From the NCBI RefSeq assembly GCF_022479115.1, contig NZ_CP092497.1, positions 7,626,001 through 7,690,000 of the forward strand: a DNA stretch of 64,000 nucleotides, given 5' to 3'. The notes below the pieces were generated by a model. It was not told where the DNA came from. It saw nothing but the letters and a program-made list of their open reading frames with translations, and did not search any database. The position numbers were made by a program, and so were the translations under genes. Position 1 is the stretch's first letter. The number at the start of each line of letters is the position of its first letter. Positions 45,122 through 54,440 of the stretch are shown here, in pieces. Source of the stretch: Amycolatopsis sp. EV170708-02-1. GTDB taxonomy: Bacteria > Actinomycetota > Actinomycetes > Mycobacteriales > Pseudonocardiaceae.

Positions 45122-46261
45122 ATGGCGCACCGGTCGCTCCACGACGTGCTGGCCGCGATGGCCGCCGACGCCGACGTCGTCGACGAAGTGGTCCGGGCCG
45201 CCCGCACGGAGTCACCGGAGGTGGCGACCCTGCCGGTAAGCGAGAACCGGCGGCACGTCGCGATCGTGCTCGCCGCCGGGCTCGCCTCCTTCGACCGGCC
45301 AGGTGGGGCCGGGGAGCAGGACTACGCCGCGGCCGCCGTGCTCGGCGCGGACAGGGCCGCGCAGGGTGTCCCGCTCGCCGCGCTGCTGCGCGGGGTGCAG
45401 GCGGGCCGCAGCCGCGCGGTGGAGATCGCCGTCGAACGCGGCAAGGCGGCCGGGGTGTCGGACGACGTCATGCTGGCGGCGCTGGTCGACTTCGACCGGA
45501 ACACGCGCGCGCTCGAACGGCAGGTCATCGCCGGCTATCACGAGGCCGAACTCGAACTCACCCGGACGGTGCACGACAGCCGCGCCCGGGTGCTGCGGCG
45601 GCTGCTGGGCGGCGACACGGCGGCGCCCTCGGCCGAGGAGGTCGCGAACGCCGGGCTGAACCCGGGCGGGCGTTACCACTGCCTGCTTTCCGACGTCGGC
45701 GATCCGTACCAGGCGCGCGTCGTCGAGCGGCGGCTCGGCGCGACGGGCGGCGTCTTCGGTCTGGTCGACGGGCGGCTGACCGGGCTGGCGCCCCGGCTTC
45801 CCGCCCCGTCGGCGCTCGGGGACGACGTCCTCATGGTGGTCTCCCCCGCCGTCCCGCTCGCGGAGGTCCGCGGGATGCACGCGCTGTGCGTGATGGCGCT
45901 GCCGACGGCCGCGCGGTCCCGCGGTCTGCACGCGGTGGCCGATCTGGCCGTCGAGACCGCGCTCGCCGCCCAGCCGGGGCTCGCCGCGCTGCTCGGTGAC
46001 ACCCTGCTGAGCGCGCTGACACCGGGCGACGACTTCCACGAGCAACTCGTCTCGACGGCGCTGGCCTACCTCGATCACGGGCGGCGGCTCGACCAGACGG
46101 CCGCGGCGCTGCACGTCCACGCGAACACCGTGCGGTACCGGCTCGCCCGGCTCGGCGAGATCACCGGGGCGTCGCTCGACCCGCCGGAAGACGACGGCGG
46201 CACGCATGTGCGGCACACCGTCGGCTGGTGGTGGGCGCTGCGCACCTGGCGATCGGGCTGA
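45122..46261 (+). CDS. PucR/CdaR-type transcriptional regulator
   Basis: A 379-residue regulator. The N-terminal helical domain (about 1-170) resembles the RsbR/CdaR sensory region (VPLAALLRGVQAGRSRAVEIA). A central GGDEF-like degenerate fold precedes a C-terminal HTH_30 (LVSTALAYLDHGRRLDQTAAALHVHANTVRYRLARLGEITG, about 308-348), the PucR signature. GGAAGG lies 9 nt before ATG 45122. It faces the propeller gene across 144 bp that contain ACCTTTCGG twice. Ligand and targets are unknown. Confidence 0.88.
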   Translation: MAHRSLHDVLAAMAADADVVDEVVRAARTESPEVATLPVSENRRHVAIVLAAGLASFDRPGGAGEQDYAAAAVLGADRAAQGVPLAALLRGVQAGRSRAVEIAVERGKAAGVSDDVMLAALVDFDRNTRALERQVIAGYHEAELELTRTVHDSRARVLRRLLGGDTAAPSAEEVANAGLNPGGRYHCLLSDVGDPYQARVVERRLGATGGVFGLVDGRLTGLAPRLPAPSALGDDVLMVVSPAVPLAEVRGMHALCVMALPTAARSRGLHAVADLAVETALAAQPGLAALLGDTLLSALTPGDDFHEQLVSTALAYLDHGRRLDQTAAALHVHANTVRYRLARLGEITGASLDPPEDDGGTHVRHTVGWWWALRTWRSG

Positions 46262-46322
46262 ACCTCCGGGCCCCGCCGTCCGTGTAACCCGGTGAAGGCT
46301 GTCCACCCGGAAGGAACCCGCC

Positions 46323-47981
46323 TTGTCGGTTTTCACGCGCCCCGCCCTCGTGGGCCTGCCCGGCGACCGGACGGCCGCCCGCGACATCGCGTCCAGCGCG
46401 GTGACCACCCTGTCCGCCGTTCTCGTGCTGTTCGCGCTGCTCGCGCCGAACGACCTCGACGCGCTGACCCCCGCGGCGTTCGTGCGCTTGCCGGTGGAGG
46501 CGCTGCTCGGAGTGGCGGTGGTGCTCATGCTGCGCGACGGCGCCCGGCGGATCGTCGCGGTGTCGGCCGGCGCGCTCCTCGGGCTGCTGACCGTGTTCAA
46601 GGCCATCGACATCGGATTCGGGCTCGCGCTCGACCGGCGGTTCAACCCGGTTTTCGACTGGGGCGTGCTCGGCAACGGCGTCGACCTGCTCGGCACGTCG
46701 ATCGGCCGGGCGGGCGCGATCGCGTCGTTCGCCGGGCTGACGCTGCTCGCGGTGGTGGTGATCGTGCTGATGGCGCTGGCCGTGCAGCGGTTGAGCCGGG
46801 TCGTGGCCGGGCGGCGCACGGCGTCGACCAGGGTGACGGCCGTGCTCAGCGTGGTCTGGATGGTGTGCGCGGTCTCCGGCGCGCAGCTCGCTCCGGGACA
46901 GCCCCTCGCTTCGCGCAGCGCGGTGGCCTTCGCCTACGACGACCTCCGCCAGGTTCGGGCCGGTATCCGGGACAGGCAGGCCTTCGCCGAGGAAGTCGCC
47001 GTCGACGCCTTCCGTGACACGCCGTCTTCCGGACTGCTGAACGCGTTGCGCGGCAAGGACGTGCTGTTCACCTTCATCGAGAGCTACGGCCGGGTGGCCG
47101 TCCAGGACTCGGACATCGCGCCCAAGGTCGACGCGGTCCTCGACGCCGGGACCGCGCGGCTGAAGAACTCCGGATACGGCTCGCGCAGCGCGTTCCTGAC
47201 GTCGCCGACGACGAGCGCGGGCAGCTGGCTGGCGCATTCCACGTTCCAATCCGGGGTGTGGGTCGACAGCCAGCACCGCTACGACGACTTCGTGAAGACC
47301 GACCGATTCACCCTCGGCGGCGCGTTCAAACGCGCGGGCTGGCAGACCGTCGGTGTCGTCCCGGCGCACACCGAGGACTGGCCGGAGGGCAAGGTCTACG
47401 GCTACGACCGCTACTACGACTCTCGAAACATCGGGTACCGCGGCCCGCCGTTCTCCTACGCCACGATGCCGGACCAGTTCACGCTTTCGGCTTTCCAGCG
47501 CGCCGAACGCGATCGGAACCGCCCGCCGCTCATGGCGGAGATCGACCTCGTCACCAGTCACTGGCCGTGGACACCGCTCCCCCGCACGGTCGACTGGGCC
47601 GCCGTCGGCGACGGATCCATCTACAACCCCATGCCCTCGCAAGGGAAAACGCCCGAAGAGGTCTTCACCGACCCCGCCAAGGTGCGCGGCGCGTACGGCG
47701 ACTCGATCGCGTATTCGCTGAACTCGCTCGTCTCGTACGTGGAGACGTACGGCGACGACGACCTCGTCCTCGTGTTCCTGGGCGACCACCAGCCGAACCC
47801 GATCGTCGCCGGCGCGGGCGCGGATCACGACGTCCCGATCACCGTGGTCACGCGGGACAAGGCGGTGCTCGACAAGGTCGCGGCCTGGAACTGGCAGGAC
47901 GGCCTGAACCCGGACCGGAACGCGCCGGTATGGCGAATGGACACGTTCCGGGACCGGTTCCTGACCGCCTTCGCCCGCTAG
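46323..47981 (+). CDS. Membrane-anchored sulfatase-like protein (alkaline phosphatase superfamily)
   Basis: A 552-residue membrane enzyme. Four to five N-terminal helices (about 25-205) are followed by an extracytoplasmic sulfatase/phosphoglycerol-transferase-like domain (about 238-550). LFTFIESYGRVAVQ holds the metal/nucleophile region; later GYGSRSAFLTSPTTSAGSWLAHSTFQSG, EIDLVTSHWPW and LVFLGDHQPN give the metal-binding DH site. The layout is like LtaS or OpgB enzymes that modify envelope polymers. TTG 46323 is the start, with GGAAGGAA upstream. Its stop overlaps the convergent WYL regulator stop. Substrate unknown. Confidence 0.85.
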   Translation: MSVFTRPALVGLPGDRTAARDIASSAVTTLSAVLVLFALLAPNDLDALTPAAFVRLPVEALLGVAVVLMLRDGARRIVAVSAGALLGLLTVFKAIDIGFGLALDRRFNPVFDWGVLGNGVDLLGTSIGRAGAIASFAGLTLLAVVVIVLMALAVQRLSRVVAGRRTASTRVTAVLSVVWMVCAVSGAQLAPGQPLASRSAVAFAYDDLRQVRAGIRDRQAFAEEVAVDAFRDTPSSGLLNALRGKDVLFTFIESYGRVAVQDSDIAPKVDAVLDAGTARLKNSGYGSRSAFLTSPTTSAGSWLAHSTFQSGVWVDSQHRYDDFVKTDRFTLGGAFKRAGWQTVGVVPAHTEDWPEGKVYGYDRYYDSRNIGYRGPPFSYATMPDQFTLSAFQRAERDRNRPPLMAEIDLVTSHWPWTPLPRTVDWAAVGDGSIYNPMPSQGKTPEEVFTDPAKVRGAYGDSIAYSLNSLVSYVETYGDDDLVLVFLGDHQPNPIVAGAGADHDVPITVVTRDKAVLDKVAAWNWQDGLNPDRNAPVWRMDTFRDRFLTAFAR

Positions 47982-48955
47982 CCGGTCGCGTCGCGATATC
48001 GATCGGCCAGCTCGCGCAAGTAGTCGACCAATTGCGGGGGTTCGGTCACCCGGAAGGGGAGATTGAGCAGTCCCAAGTGGACGGCCATCGTCTCGATGCT
48101 GTCCGCGCCGGTGTGCAGCACGCAGGTGTTCGCGTCGACGGCCTCCACCGTCCCGACGGCGGGGTTGATCCGCGCGGTCACCTCTTCGGCGGACGCGTGC
48201 ACGGTGACGTCGGCCCGGTATCGCCACGCGGCGGACGACACCCCGCGCCGCACGCGGTCCGTGACGTCTTCGGGCAGCTCGCGCGCGGTGAACCGCGGAC
48301 CGGTCGGGATCCGCGGGGTCAGCCTGTCGACCCGGAAGGTGCGCCAGTCGCCGCGGTCGAGGTCCCAGGCGACCAGATACCAGCGGCGTCCCCAGTTCAC
48401 CAGGCGATAAGGCTCCGTCTTGCGGACGGTTTCCGAACCGTCGTGGGCCCGGTAGCCGAAGCGCAGCACCTCGCGATCCCGGCAGCAGGCCGTCAGCACG
48501 GTGAGCGTCTCGGCGGCGACGCGCGGGCCGGGCTCGTCCCTCGGCACCGGGATCGTGTACGCCTGCAAGGCGTTCACGCGGCGGCGCAACCGGGATGGCA
48601 GCACCTGCTCCAGTTTGGCGAGCGCGCGCAAGGACGTCTCCTCGACGCCCGCGATGGTGCCGCCCGCCGCGGTGCGGAGGCCGATCGCGACCGCGACGGC
48701 CTCCTCGTCGTCCAGCAGCAGCGGCGGCAGGTCGGCGCCCGCGCCGAGCCGGTAGCCGCCGACGGAACCGCGGGTCGCGTTCACCGGGTACCCGAGCGCG
48801 CGGAGGCGCTCGACGTCGTTGCGGATCGTGCGGGCGCTGACCTCCAGGCGTTCCGCCAGTTCGGTGCCGGTCCAGTCGCGGGGCGTCTGCAGCAGGGAGA
48901 GCAGACGGAGCAGTCTTGCCGAGGTTTCCAACATTTCTTTAGGCTGCTCCTCCAT
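47978..48955 (-). CDS. WYL-domain transcriptional regulator
   Basis: A 325-residue regulator. The N-terminal HTH_11/DeoR-type domain (LLRLLSLLQTPRDWTGTELAERLEVSARTIRNDVERLRALGYPV) is followed by a WYL domain (about 140-225; EPYRLVNWGRRWYLVAWDLDRGDWRTFRVDRL) and a C-terminal WCX domain. Its start codon lies within a 27-bp palindrome that also precedes the divergent epoxide hydrolase. It probably represses both genes and responds to a small ligand through WYL. Confidence 0.92.
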   Translation of the reverse strand: MEEQPKEMLETSARLLRLLSLLQTPRDWTGTELAERLEVSARTIRNDVERLRALGYPVNATRGSVGGYRLGAGADLPPLLLDDEEAVAVAIGLRTAAGGTIAGVEETSLRALAKLEQVLPSRLRRRVNALQAYTIPVPRDEPGPRVAAETLTVLTACCRDREVLRFGYRAHDGSETVRKTEPYRLVNWGRRWYLVAWDLDRGDWRTFRVDRLTPRIPTGPRFTARELPEDVTDRVRRGVSSAAWRYRADVTVHASAEEVTARINPAVGTVEAVDANTCVLHTGADSIETMAVHLGLLNLPFRVTEPPQLVDYLRELADRYRDATG

Positions 48956-48978
48956 TAGGAACGGGATGTTCCTAATGG
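48952..48978. promoter_or_regulatory. Palindromic operator between WYL regulator and epoxide hydrolase
   Basis: A perfect 11-bp inverted repeat (CCATTAGGAAC / GTTCCTAATGG) around GGGAT. The ATG of the minus-strand regulator is inside the left arm, and the plus-strand gene starts 17 bp after the right arm. It is almost certainly the regulator's own binding site. Confidence 0.82.
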
Positions 48979-48995
48979 CACTCTACCTTGGTCTT

Positions 48996-50153
48996 ATGAA
49001 CGCAAACACCGAGATCAAGCCCTTCCGCGTCGAGGTCCCGCAGGCCGAGCTGGACGACCTCGCCGACCGCCTGGCCCGCGTCCGCTGGGCGAACGAACTT
49101 CCCGCCGACCAGGTGACCGACGGGGTGCAGCGCGGACCGGTCACGCCGGGCTGGGAGTACGGCGTGCCGCTGGAGTACGTGCGACGGCTGGTCTCGTACT
49201 GGCGCGAGGGCTACGACTGGCGCAAGTGGGAGGCGAAGCTCAACGAGTACCCGCAGTTCACCACGGAGATCGACGGGCAGAACATCCACTTCCTGCACGT
49301 TCGCTCGCCTGAGCCGGACGCGAAACCGCTGATCCTCACCCACGGCTGGCCGAACTCGGTCTTCGAATACCTCGACCTGATCGACCAGCTGACCGACCCG
49401 GTTGCTCACGGGGGCGAGGCGGCGGACGCGTTCCACGTGGTCATCCCGTCGCTGCCCGGGTTCGGCTTCTCCGGCCCGACGCGGGAGAAGGGCTGGAACC
49501 GGTACCGCACGGCCCGGGCTTGGGCCGAGCTGATGCGCCGCCTCGGCTACGAGCGCTACGGCACGCACGGGAACGACGCCGGCTCGTTCGTCGCCCCCGA
49601 GGTCGGCCGCGTCGACGCCGACCACGTGCTCGGCGTGCACGTCACGCAGCTGTTCTCGTTCCCCAGCGGCGACCCGGCGGAGTTCGAGGGCATGACCGAG
49701 AAGGAACTGGAGTACCTGCAGTTCCTCCAGGCCTTCAACGACGACATGTCCGGCTACGCGAAGCTCCAGGAGAGCGCGCCGCAGAACCTCGCGCACGCGC
49801 TGGCCGACTCGCCGACCGGGCAACTGGCGTGGAGCGCCCAGCTGCTGTCGGCGACGAGCGACGACCACGTGCTCACCAACGCCACGCTGTACTGGCTGAC
49901 CAACACCGCGGCTTCGGCGGCGCGGTTCTACTACGAGGACAAGCACACGGAGCACCCCGCCGAGCCGACGACCGCGCCGACCGGGCTGGCGAGTTTCGCC
50001 TACGACTTCCGGCCGCTGCGGCGCTTCGCCGAGCGGGACCACGCGAACATCGTTTCGTGGCAGGAATTCGACCGCGGCAGCCACTGGGCGACGCAGGACG
50101 CCCCGGACCTGCTCGTCGGCGACATCCGCACCTTCTTCCGCAAGCTTTCCTGA
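48996..50153 (+). CDS. Epoxide hydrolase-family alpha/beta hydrolase
   Basis: A 385-residue protein of the EHN/juvenile-hormone-type epoxide hydrolase family. The N-terminal EHN domain (FRVEVPQAELDDLADRLARVRW, about 8-110) precedes an alpha/beta hydrolase. HGWP (oxyanion hole), HGNDAGS (nucleophile Asp) and C-terminal RGSHWATQDAPD (catalytic His) are visible. ATG 48996 matches the usual family start; ATGs at 48966 and 48975 fall inside the operator. The regulated, divergent layout suggests an inducible detoxifying enzyme. A terminator repeat follows. Confidence 0.93.
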   Translation: MNANTEIKPFRVEVPQAELDDLADRLARVRWANELPADQVTDGVQRGPVTPGWEYGVPLEYVRRLVSYWREGYDWRKWEAKLNEYPQFTTEIDGQNIHFLHVRSPEPDAKPLILTHGWPNSVFEYLDLIDQLTDPVAHGGEAADAFHVVIPSLPGFGFSGPTREKGWNRYRTARAWAELMRRLGYERYGTHGNDAGSFVAPEVGRVDADHVLGVHVTQLFSFPSGDPAEFEGMTEKELEYLQFLQAFNDDMSGYAKLQESAPQNLAHALADSPTGQLAWSAQLLSATSDDHVLTNATLYWLTNTAASAARFYYEDKHTEHPAEPTTAPTGLASFAYDFRPLRRFAERDHANIVSWQEFDRGSHWATQDAPDLLVGDIRTFFRKLS

Positions 50154-50180
50154 ACGCTGCGGCGGGGTGCTGGGGCGCGT

Positions 50181-50226
50181 CTCGTGAGTGGCAAGGACGG
50201 TTAGAACCGTCCTTGCCACTCACGAG
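50181..50226. repeat. 46-bp perfect hairpin repeat, copy 2
   Basis: The same element as at 8720, with arms starting CTCGTGAGTGGC and a 2-nt centre AG. It lies between the convergent epoxide hydrolase and aldo/keto reductase genes. Its right arm supplies the TGA stop of the reductase (50220-50222). Confidence 0.85.
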
Positions 50227-51227
50227 GCCCCAGCGCCGTCCAGCACTGCCATGGCCTCCGCGCCCAGCTCCAGCGTGAAGGCCGGCCGGATCGCCTCGTA
50301 GTGTTCCCAGGTCCGCGGCCCGATCAGCGGCAGCACGCGCGGCGACGTCTGGCGCAGCAGCCACGCGAGGGCGACCTGGTTCCCGGTCGCCCCCACCTCC
50401 CGCGCCACGGCCTCGACGGCGGCCATCCGCGCCTCACCGTCCGCACCGGCGTAGGTCTGCCAGACGGGATGCGCCAGCCGTCGCGCGGAGTCGTCGTAGA
50501 TCCCGCGCAGGAGCGACGAGTACGCGGCGAGCGCGATGTCTTCGTTGTCCCGCAAGAAGTCGAGCATGTCCCCGGTGGCCAGCGACGCCGAATCGGCCAC
50601 CGGCCGCAGGTACGAGTGCTGCACCTGGACGGCCACCGGCGCAGCCCAGCCGTGCCGCTCCGCGAGCGCGCGGATCCGTTCCAGACGCCAGGCGCGGACA
50701 TTGCTCCAGCCGCTCTGCCGCACCTTCCCCGCGCGGACGATCTCGTCGAGCGCGGCGAGCGTCTCCTCCAGCGGGGTCGCCCGGTCGTCGACGTGGATGT
50801 AGTACAGATCGATGTGGTCGGTGCCGAGCCGCCGCAGGCTTTCGTCGACACCGCGCCGGATCACGTCACCGCCCGCGCCCTCGAAATGCCGTCCGATGTA
50901 GTCCCAGTCCGCGGTGCCGTCGTCGTGGTACCCCTTGCGCGCGCTGTCGGCGTCGGCGACCGCGGCCGACCCCTTCGTCGCGAGGAAGACCTTGTCCCGC
51001 CTGCCTTTCAGCAGTTTCCCGAGCAGTTCCTCGCTCTCCCCGCCCGCCGCGCCGGGCACCCACCACGAGTAGCAGTTCGCGGTGTCGAGGAAGTCGCCGC
51101 CGTCGTCGAGGTACGCGTCCAGGATCCGCGCCGAGGTCCGCTCGTCGGTGGCGGTGCCCATCGTCATGCACCCGAGCGAGACCTGGCTGACCTTCCGGCC
51201 GGTCCGGCCGAGTTCCACCTTTTCCAT
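50220..51227 (-). CDS. Aldo/keto reductase
   Basis: A 335-residue NAD(P)H-dependent reductase with the AKR barrel. The catalytic tetrad is D48 and Y53 (FLDTANCYS), K85 (LATKG) and His in YYIHVDD (near 147). The C-terminal cofactor loop (LPLIGPRTWEHYEAI) fits the AKR11/YhdN-like group. The last codons and stop lie in the hairpin repeat. It is divergent from a MocR-type regulator by 47 bp, which may control it. Substrate unknown. Confidence 0.95.
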   Translation of the reverse strand: MEKVELGRTGRKVSQVSLGCMTMGTATDERTSARILDAYLDDGGDFLDTANCYSWWVPGAAGGESEELLGKLLKGRRDKVFLATKGSAAVADADSARKGYHDDGTADWDYIGRHFEGAGGDVIRRGVDESLRRLGTDHIDLYYIHVDDRATPLEETLAALDEIVRAGKVRQSGWSNVRAWRLERIRALAERHGWAAPVAVQVQHSYLRPVADSASLATGDMLDFLRDNEDIALAAYSSLLRGIYDDSARRLAHPVWQTYAGADGEARMAAVEAVAREVGATGNQVALAWLLRQTSPRVLPLIGPRTWEHYEAIRPAFTLELGAEAMAVLDGAGAS

Positions 51228-51274
51228 GGTCTGGACCTTATGCGTGGATCGGTCCGGTACTACAGTCCGCTCAC

Positions 51275-52624
51275 ATGACTGAATCCCAGACCAATCTGGC
51301 TTGGGACGTGCTTCTCGACCTCTCCGGGCCGGGCCCCAGGCACGAGCGGCTCGCCAGGGCGCTGCGCACCGTGATCCGCGAAGGCACGCTCGGCTCCGGC
51401 GCCGCGCTGCCGCCCAGCCGCACCCTCGCCGCGGATCTGGGTTGCTCCCGCTGGGTGATCACGCAGGCGTACGAGCAACTGATCGCGGAGGGCTACCTCG
51501 CCGCGCGCACCGGATCGGGCACCGTCGTGCGCTGGTCGGCGTCGGGCGCCGAACCCGCGAAACCCGCCGCGCGCAAGGTGTCGCCGCCCGAGATCGACCT
51601 CGCGCCGGGTCTGCCCGATCTGCGGCACTTCCCTCGGACGCGCTGGGCGGAAGCGCTCCGCGAAGTACTCGTGAACGCGCCCCACGGCGAGTTCGGCTAC
51701 CCCGTCCCGGGCGGGCATCCGCGTCTCCGCGCCGTGCTCGCCGACCACCTCCGCCGCTGCCGGGGTGCGGTCGTCGACGACGTGCGGATCGCGTCCGGCG
51801 TCACCGACGCGTTCGGCCGCCTGTGCCGGGCGATGCTCGCGGCCGGGATCACCCGCGTCGCGGCCGAAGACCCCGGCTGGCACATCCTGCGCCGCGTCGC
51901 GACACGCGCCGGACTCGACGTCGTCAGCGTCCCGGTCGACGAAGACGGGCTCCGCGTCGAAGAGATCCCTCCCGGCGTCCGCGCCGTCCTCGTCACCCCG
52001 GCGCACCAGTTCCCCACCGGCACCGTCCTCTCCCCCGCCCGCCGCGCCGGTCTGCTGGCCTGGGCACGCGAGGCCGACGGCCTGATCATCGAGGACGATT
52101 ACGACGCCGAGTTCCGCTACGACCGGCGTCCGGTCGGGACGGTGCAGGGGATGGATCCGGCGAGGGTCGCACTGCTCGGGTCGGTCAGCAAGACGCTCAG
52201 TCCCGCGCTCGGCCTCGGCTGGTACGCCGTCCCTCCACAGTGGACAGACAGGGTCGAGTCCTCGCCCACTCCGCCGGCGCTGGACCAGTTGGCGTTCGCG
52301 GCCTTCCTCGAACGCGGCTCGTACGACCGGCATCTGCGCGCGGCCCGGCGCCGCTACCGCGCCAGGCGCGACGCCCTGGTCGCCGCGCTCGGCCCGCTGC
52401 CCCTGTCCGGCGTCGCCGCCGGTCTGCACCTCGTGCTGGGGCTGCCCGGCGGATCCGCCGCCGCGGTAGTGGAACGGGCGGCGGCCAAGGGACTGCGCGT
52501 GGCCGACCTCGACGACTACCGCGTGACACCCGGCGAACCCGGGCTGGTCCTCGGCTACGGCAACCTCGCGGACGGTTCCGTCGGCACCGCCGCCCGCCTG
52601 CTGCGGGAGGCCATCGCGCGGTGA
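51275..52624 (+). CDS. MocR/PdxR-type regulator (GntR HTH fused to aminotransferase fold)
   Basis: A 449-residue protein. Residues 20-85 are a GntR winged helix (LARALRTVIREGTLGSGAALPPSRTLAADLGCSRWVITQAYEQLIAEGYL). Residues 105-449 are a type I aminotransferase fold with the PLP lysine K306 in GSVSKTLSP and the D275/Y276 pair in EDDYDAEFRYDR. MocR proteins sense PLP or amino compounds and rarely retain catalysis. It lies opposite the aldo/keto reductase, which it may regulate, or it may control PLP or amino-acid genes elsewhere. Confidence 0.92.
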   Translation: MTESQTNLAWDVLLDLSGPGPRHERLARALRTVIREGTLGSGAALPPSRTLAADLGCSRWVITQAYEQLIAEGYLAARTGSGTVVRWSASGAEPAKPAARKVSPPEIDLAPGLPDLRHFPRTRWAEALREVLVNAPHGEFGYPVPGGHPRLRAVLADHLRRCRGAVVDDVRIASGVTDAFGRLCRAMLAAGITRVAAEDPGWHILRRVATRAGLDVVSVPVDEDGLRVEEIPPGVRAVLVTPAHQFPTGTVLSPARRAGLLAWAREADGLIIEDDYDAEFRYDRRPVGTVQGMDPARVALLGSVSKTLSPALGLGWYAVPPQWTDRVESSPTPPALDQLAFAAFLERGSYDRHLRAARRRYRARRDALVAALGPLPLSGVAAGLHLVLGLPGGSAAAVVERAAAKGLRVADLDDYRVTPGEPGLVLGYGNLADGSVGTAARLLREAIAR

Positions 52625-52628
52625 GGGC

Positions 52629-53171
52629 TCACTCGGCCATGCGGTGCAGCAGGAAGATCCCGTTCAGCAGCGGCCGGTCGAGCCGCTGCGCGTCGGTCGC
52701 CACGTACTCGTCGAGGATGTCGAGGATGCGGTTGTCGAGTTCGGTGGCCTCTTCCGGCGAGAGGTGCAGCGCGAATCGCTCGACCACCCGCACCGAAGCG
52801 GGCCCGGCCTCGCGGAGTTCGTCCTGGAAGGCTTCGATCGGCCCGAACCGGGTGTCTTCGTCCTCGCCGTTCAACGGCCCGTCCAGCCACCAGGTCTTGC
52901 CGGAACTGCGATAGGGCTTTTCGAGCGCGCCGCTCGTCCCGGTGCGCACCGGGGCCTGCTCCAGCAGACCGGCCTCGACGAGCTGCCGCACGTGATAGAG
53001 CACCGTGCCGGGGTCCTTGCCGAGCCGGTCGGCGAGCTCCTTGTTGGTCAGCTCCCGCTCGCCGCAGAGCCGGAGGACGCGCAGCCGCAAGGGATGTCCG
53101 AGCGCCTTGGCCTCACGCGCGGTCGCTTCGCGCCGCCTGTCCGCGACCCTCGCGGCGACCTGATCGTCCAT
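52629..53171 (-). CDS. ArsR-like winged-helix regulator
   Basis: A 180-residue regulator. The ArsR/HTH_20 domain spans about residues 15-75 (AKALGHPLRLRVLRLCGERELTNKELADRLGKDPGTVLYHVRQLVEAGLL). A C-terminal helical domain (SPEEATELDNRILDILDEYVATDAQRLDRPLLNGIFLLHRMAE) resembles proteins that repress divergent MFS genes in actinobacteria. No metal-binding Cys set is present, so it is not a metal sensor. It is divergent from an MFS gene with an inverted-repeat operator between them. Confidence 0.88.
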   Translation of the reverse strand: MDDQVAARVADRRREATAREAKALGHPLRLRVLRLCGERELTNKELADRLGKDPGTVLYHVRQLVEAGLLEQAPVRTGTSGALEKPYRSSGKTWWLDGPLNGEDEDTRFGPIEAFQDELREAGPASVRVVERFALHLSPEEATELDNRILDILDEYVATDAQRLDRPLLNGIFLLHRMAE

Positions 53172-53204
53172 GACCGCAGCGTAGCCGACCGATGGAGAAG
53201 AGAG

Positions 53205-53232
53205 ACATCGATGGAGTTTTCTCAATCGATGT
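53205..53232. promoter_or_regulatory. Inverted-repeat operator between ArsR-like and MFS genes
   Basis: ACATCGAT and ATCGATGT are separated by 12 bp in the 75-bp gap between the divergent genes. The spacing places the half-sites on one DNA face, as for ArsR-type dimers. The link to the neighbouring regulator is inferred. Confidence 0.6.
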
Positions 53233-53246
53233 GCGATCCTCGATCG

Positions 53247-54440
53247 GTGACCTCGCTGGGGACCGCCTACCGGCGGCTGTGGAGTTCGTCGGCGCTGTCG
53301 AATCTGGCCGACGGGATCGTCAAGGTCGCGCTCGGGCTGGTGGCCGTCCAGTTCACCCGGTCGCCGTCGCTCGTCGCGGGCCTGGCGGCCGTGTCGTCCT
53401 TGCCGTGGCTGGTGTTCGCCCTGCACGCCGGGGTGCTCGCCGACCGTGTCGACCGCCGCCGCACGATGCTCGCCGCCAATCTGGTCCGCGCCACCCTCCT
53501 CGCCGCGCTCGCGGCGGCGATCGCGCTGGGGCTCGGGTCGATCTGGCTGCTCTACGTCGTCGCGCTGGGGCTCGGCGTCGCCGAAACGGTCCACGACACG
53601 GCCGCGCAGGCGATCCTCCCGCAGATCGTCGGCCGCGACCGGCTGACGAGGGCCAACAGCCGTCTCTACGCCGCCGAACTCACCGCCAACGAATTCGCCG
53701 GCCCGCCGCTGGGCGGTTTCCTCGTCGCGGCGGGCGCTTCCGTCGCGTTCGTGGCACCTTCGGCGCTCTGGCTCGTCGCGCTCGTCGCGCTCTTCTTCGT
53801 CCCCGGTTCGTTCCGCGCCGAGCGGCCGCGGGACACGAGCGTGCGCGAAGATCTGGTCGAAGGCCTGCGTTTCCTTTGGGAGAACCGGCTTCTCCGGATC
53901 CTGGCGATCATGGTCGGCGGGTTCAACCTCGCCACGAGCGCCGTGATCACGCTTTTCGTGCTGTACGCGGTGGGCCCGTCGTCGGCGATGGGCCTGTCCG
54001 AGCAGGCCTACGGATTCCTGCTCGCCGTCATCGCCCTCGGCAGTCTCGCGGGATCGTTCGCGGCCGAGCGGATCGAACTCGCGCTCGGCCGCTCCCGCGC
54101 GTTGGCGCTCAGCCTGCTCACCGGCGCCGCGCTCGCCGGAATCCCCGCGGTGACCGCGAATCCGTACGTGATCGGCGCGGTGTTCTTCCTCGGCGGCGCC
54201 GGGGTCGTGGTGTGGAACGTGATCGTCGTTTCGCTGCGGCAGCGGATCATCCCGGACCACCTGCTGGGGCGGGCCACCAGCGGCCACCGGCTCGTCGCAT
54301 GGGGCACGAAACCGCTGGGCGCCGCGGCGGCCGGGCTGCTCGCGGAGGTCTTCGGGCTGCGGCCGGTGTTCGCGGGCGCGGCGGTGGTGATCCTGGCGCT
54401 GGTGCTGCTCACTCCTCGTGAGTGGCAAGAACGGTTCTAA
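53247..54440 (+). CDS. MFS transporter (MFS_3/enterobactin-exporter-like)
   Basis: A roughly 397-residue, 12-helix exporter. The typical start SLGTAYRRLWSSSALSNLADG is followed by the motif-A loop GVLADRVDRRRTM and RLTRANSRLYAAELTANEFAGPPLGGFL, the MFS_3 pattern. GTG 53247 is chosen for the family start; ATGs at 53211 and 53229 are in frame but lie in the operator. The last eight residues (PREWQERF) and stop are encoded by a 46-bp hairpin repeat, so its tail looks recently replaced. The exported compound is unknown. Confidence 0.88.
   Translation: MTSLGTAYRRLWSSSALSNLADGIVKVALGLVAVQFTRSPSLVAGLAAVSSLPWLVFALHAGVLADRVDRRRTMLAANLVRATLLAALAAAIALGLGSIWLLYVVALGLGVAETVHDTAAQAILPQIVGRDRLTRANSRLYAAELTANEFAGPPLGGFLVAAGASVAFVAPSALWLVALVALFFVPGSFRAERPRDTSVREDLVEGLRFLWENRLLRILAIMVGGFNLATSAVITLFVLYAVGPSSAMGLSEQAYGFLLAVIALGSLAGSFAAERIELALGRSRALALSLLTGAALAGIPAVTANPYVIGAVFFLGGAGVVVWNVIVVSLRQRIIPDHLLGRATSGHRLVAWGTKPLGAAAAGLLAEVFGLRPVFAGAAVVILALVLLTPREWQERF

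Noticed and set aside
48972..50219. Frames starting MARTVLTVLATHE at several places
   Set aside because: The shared N-terminus is only the translation of the 46-bp hairpin repeat; the remainder is antisense to real genes.
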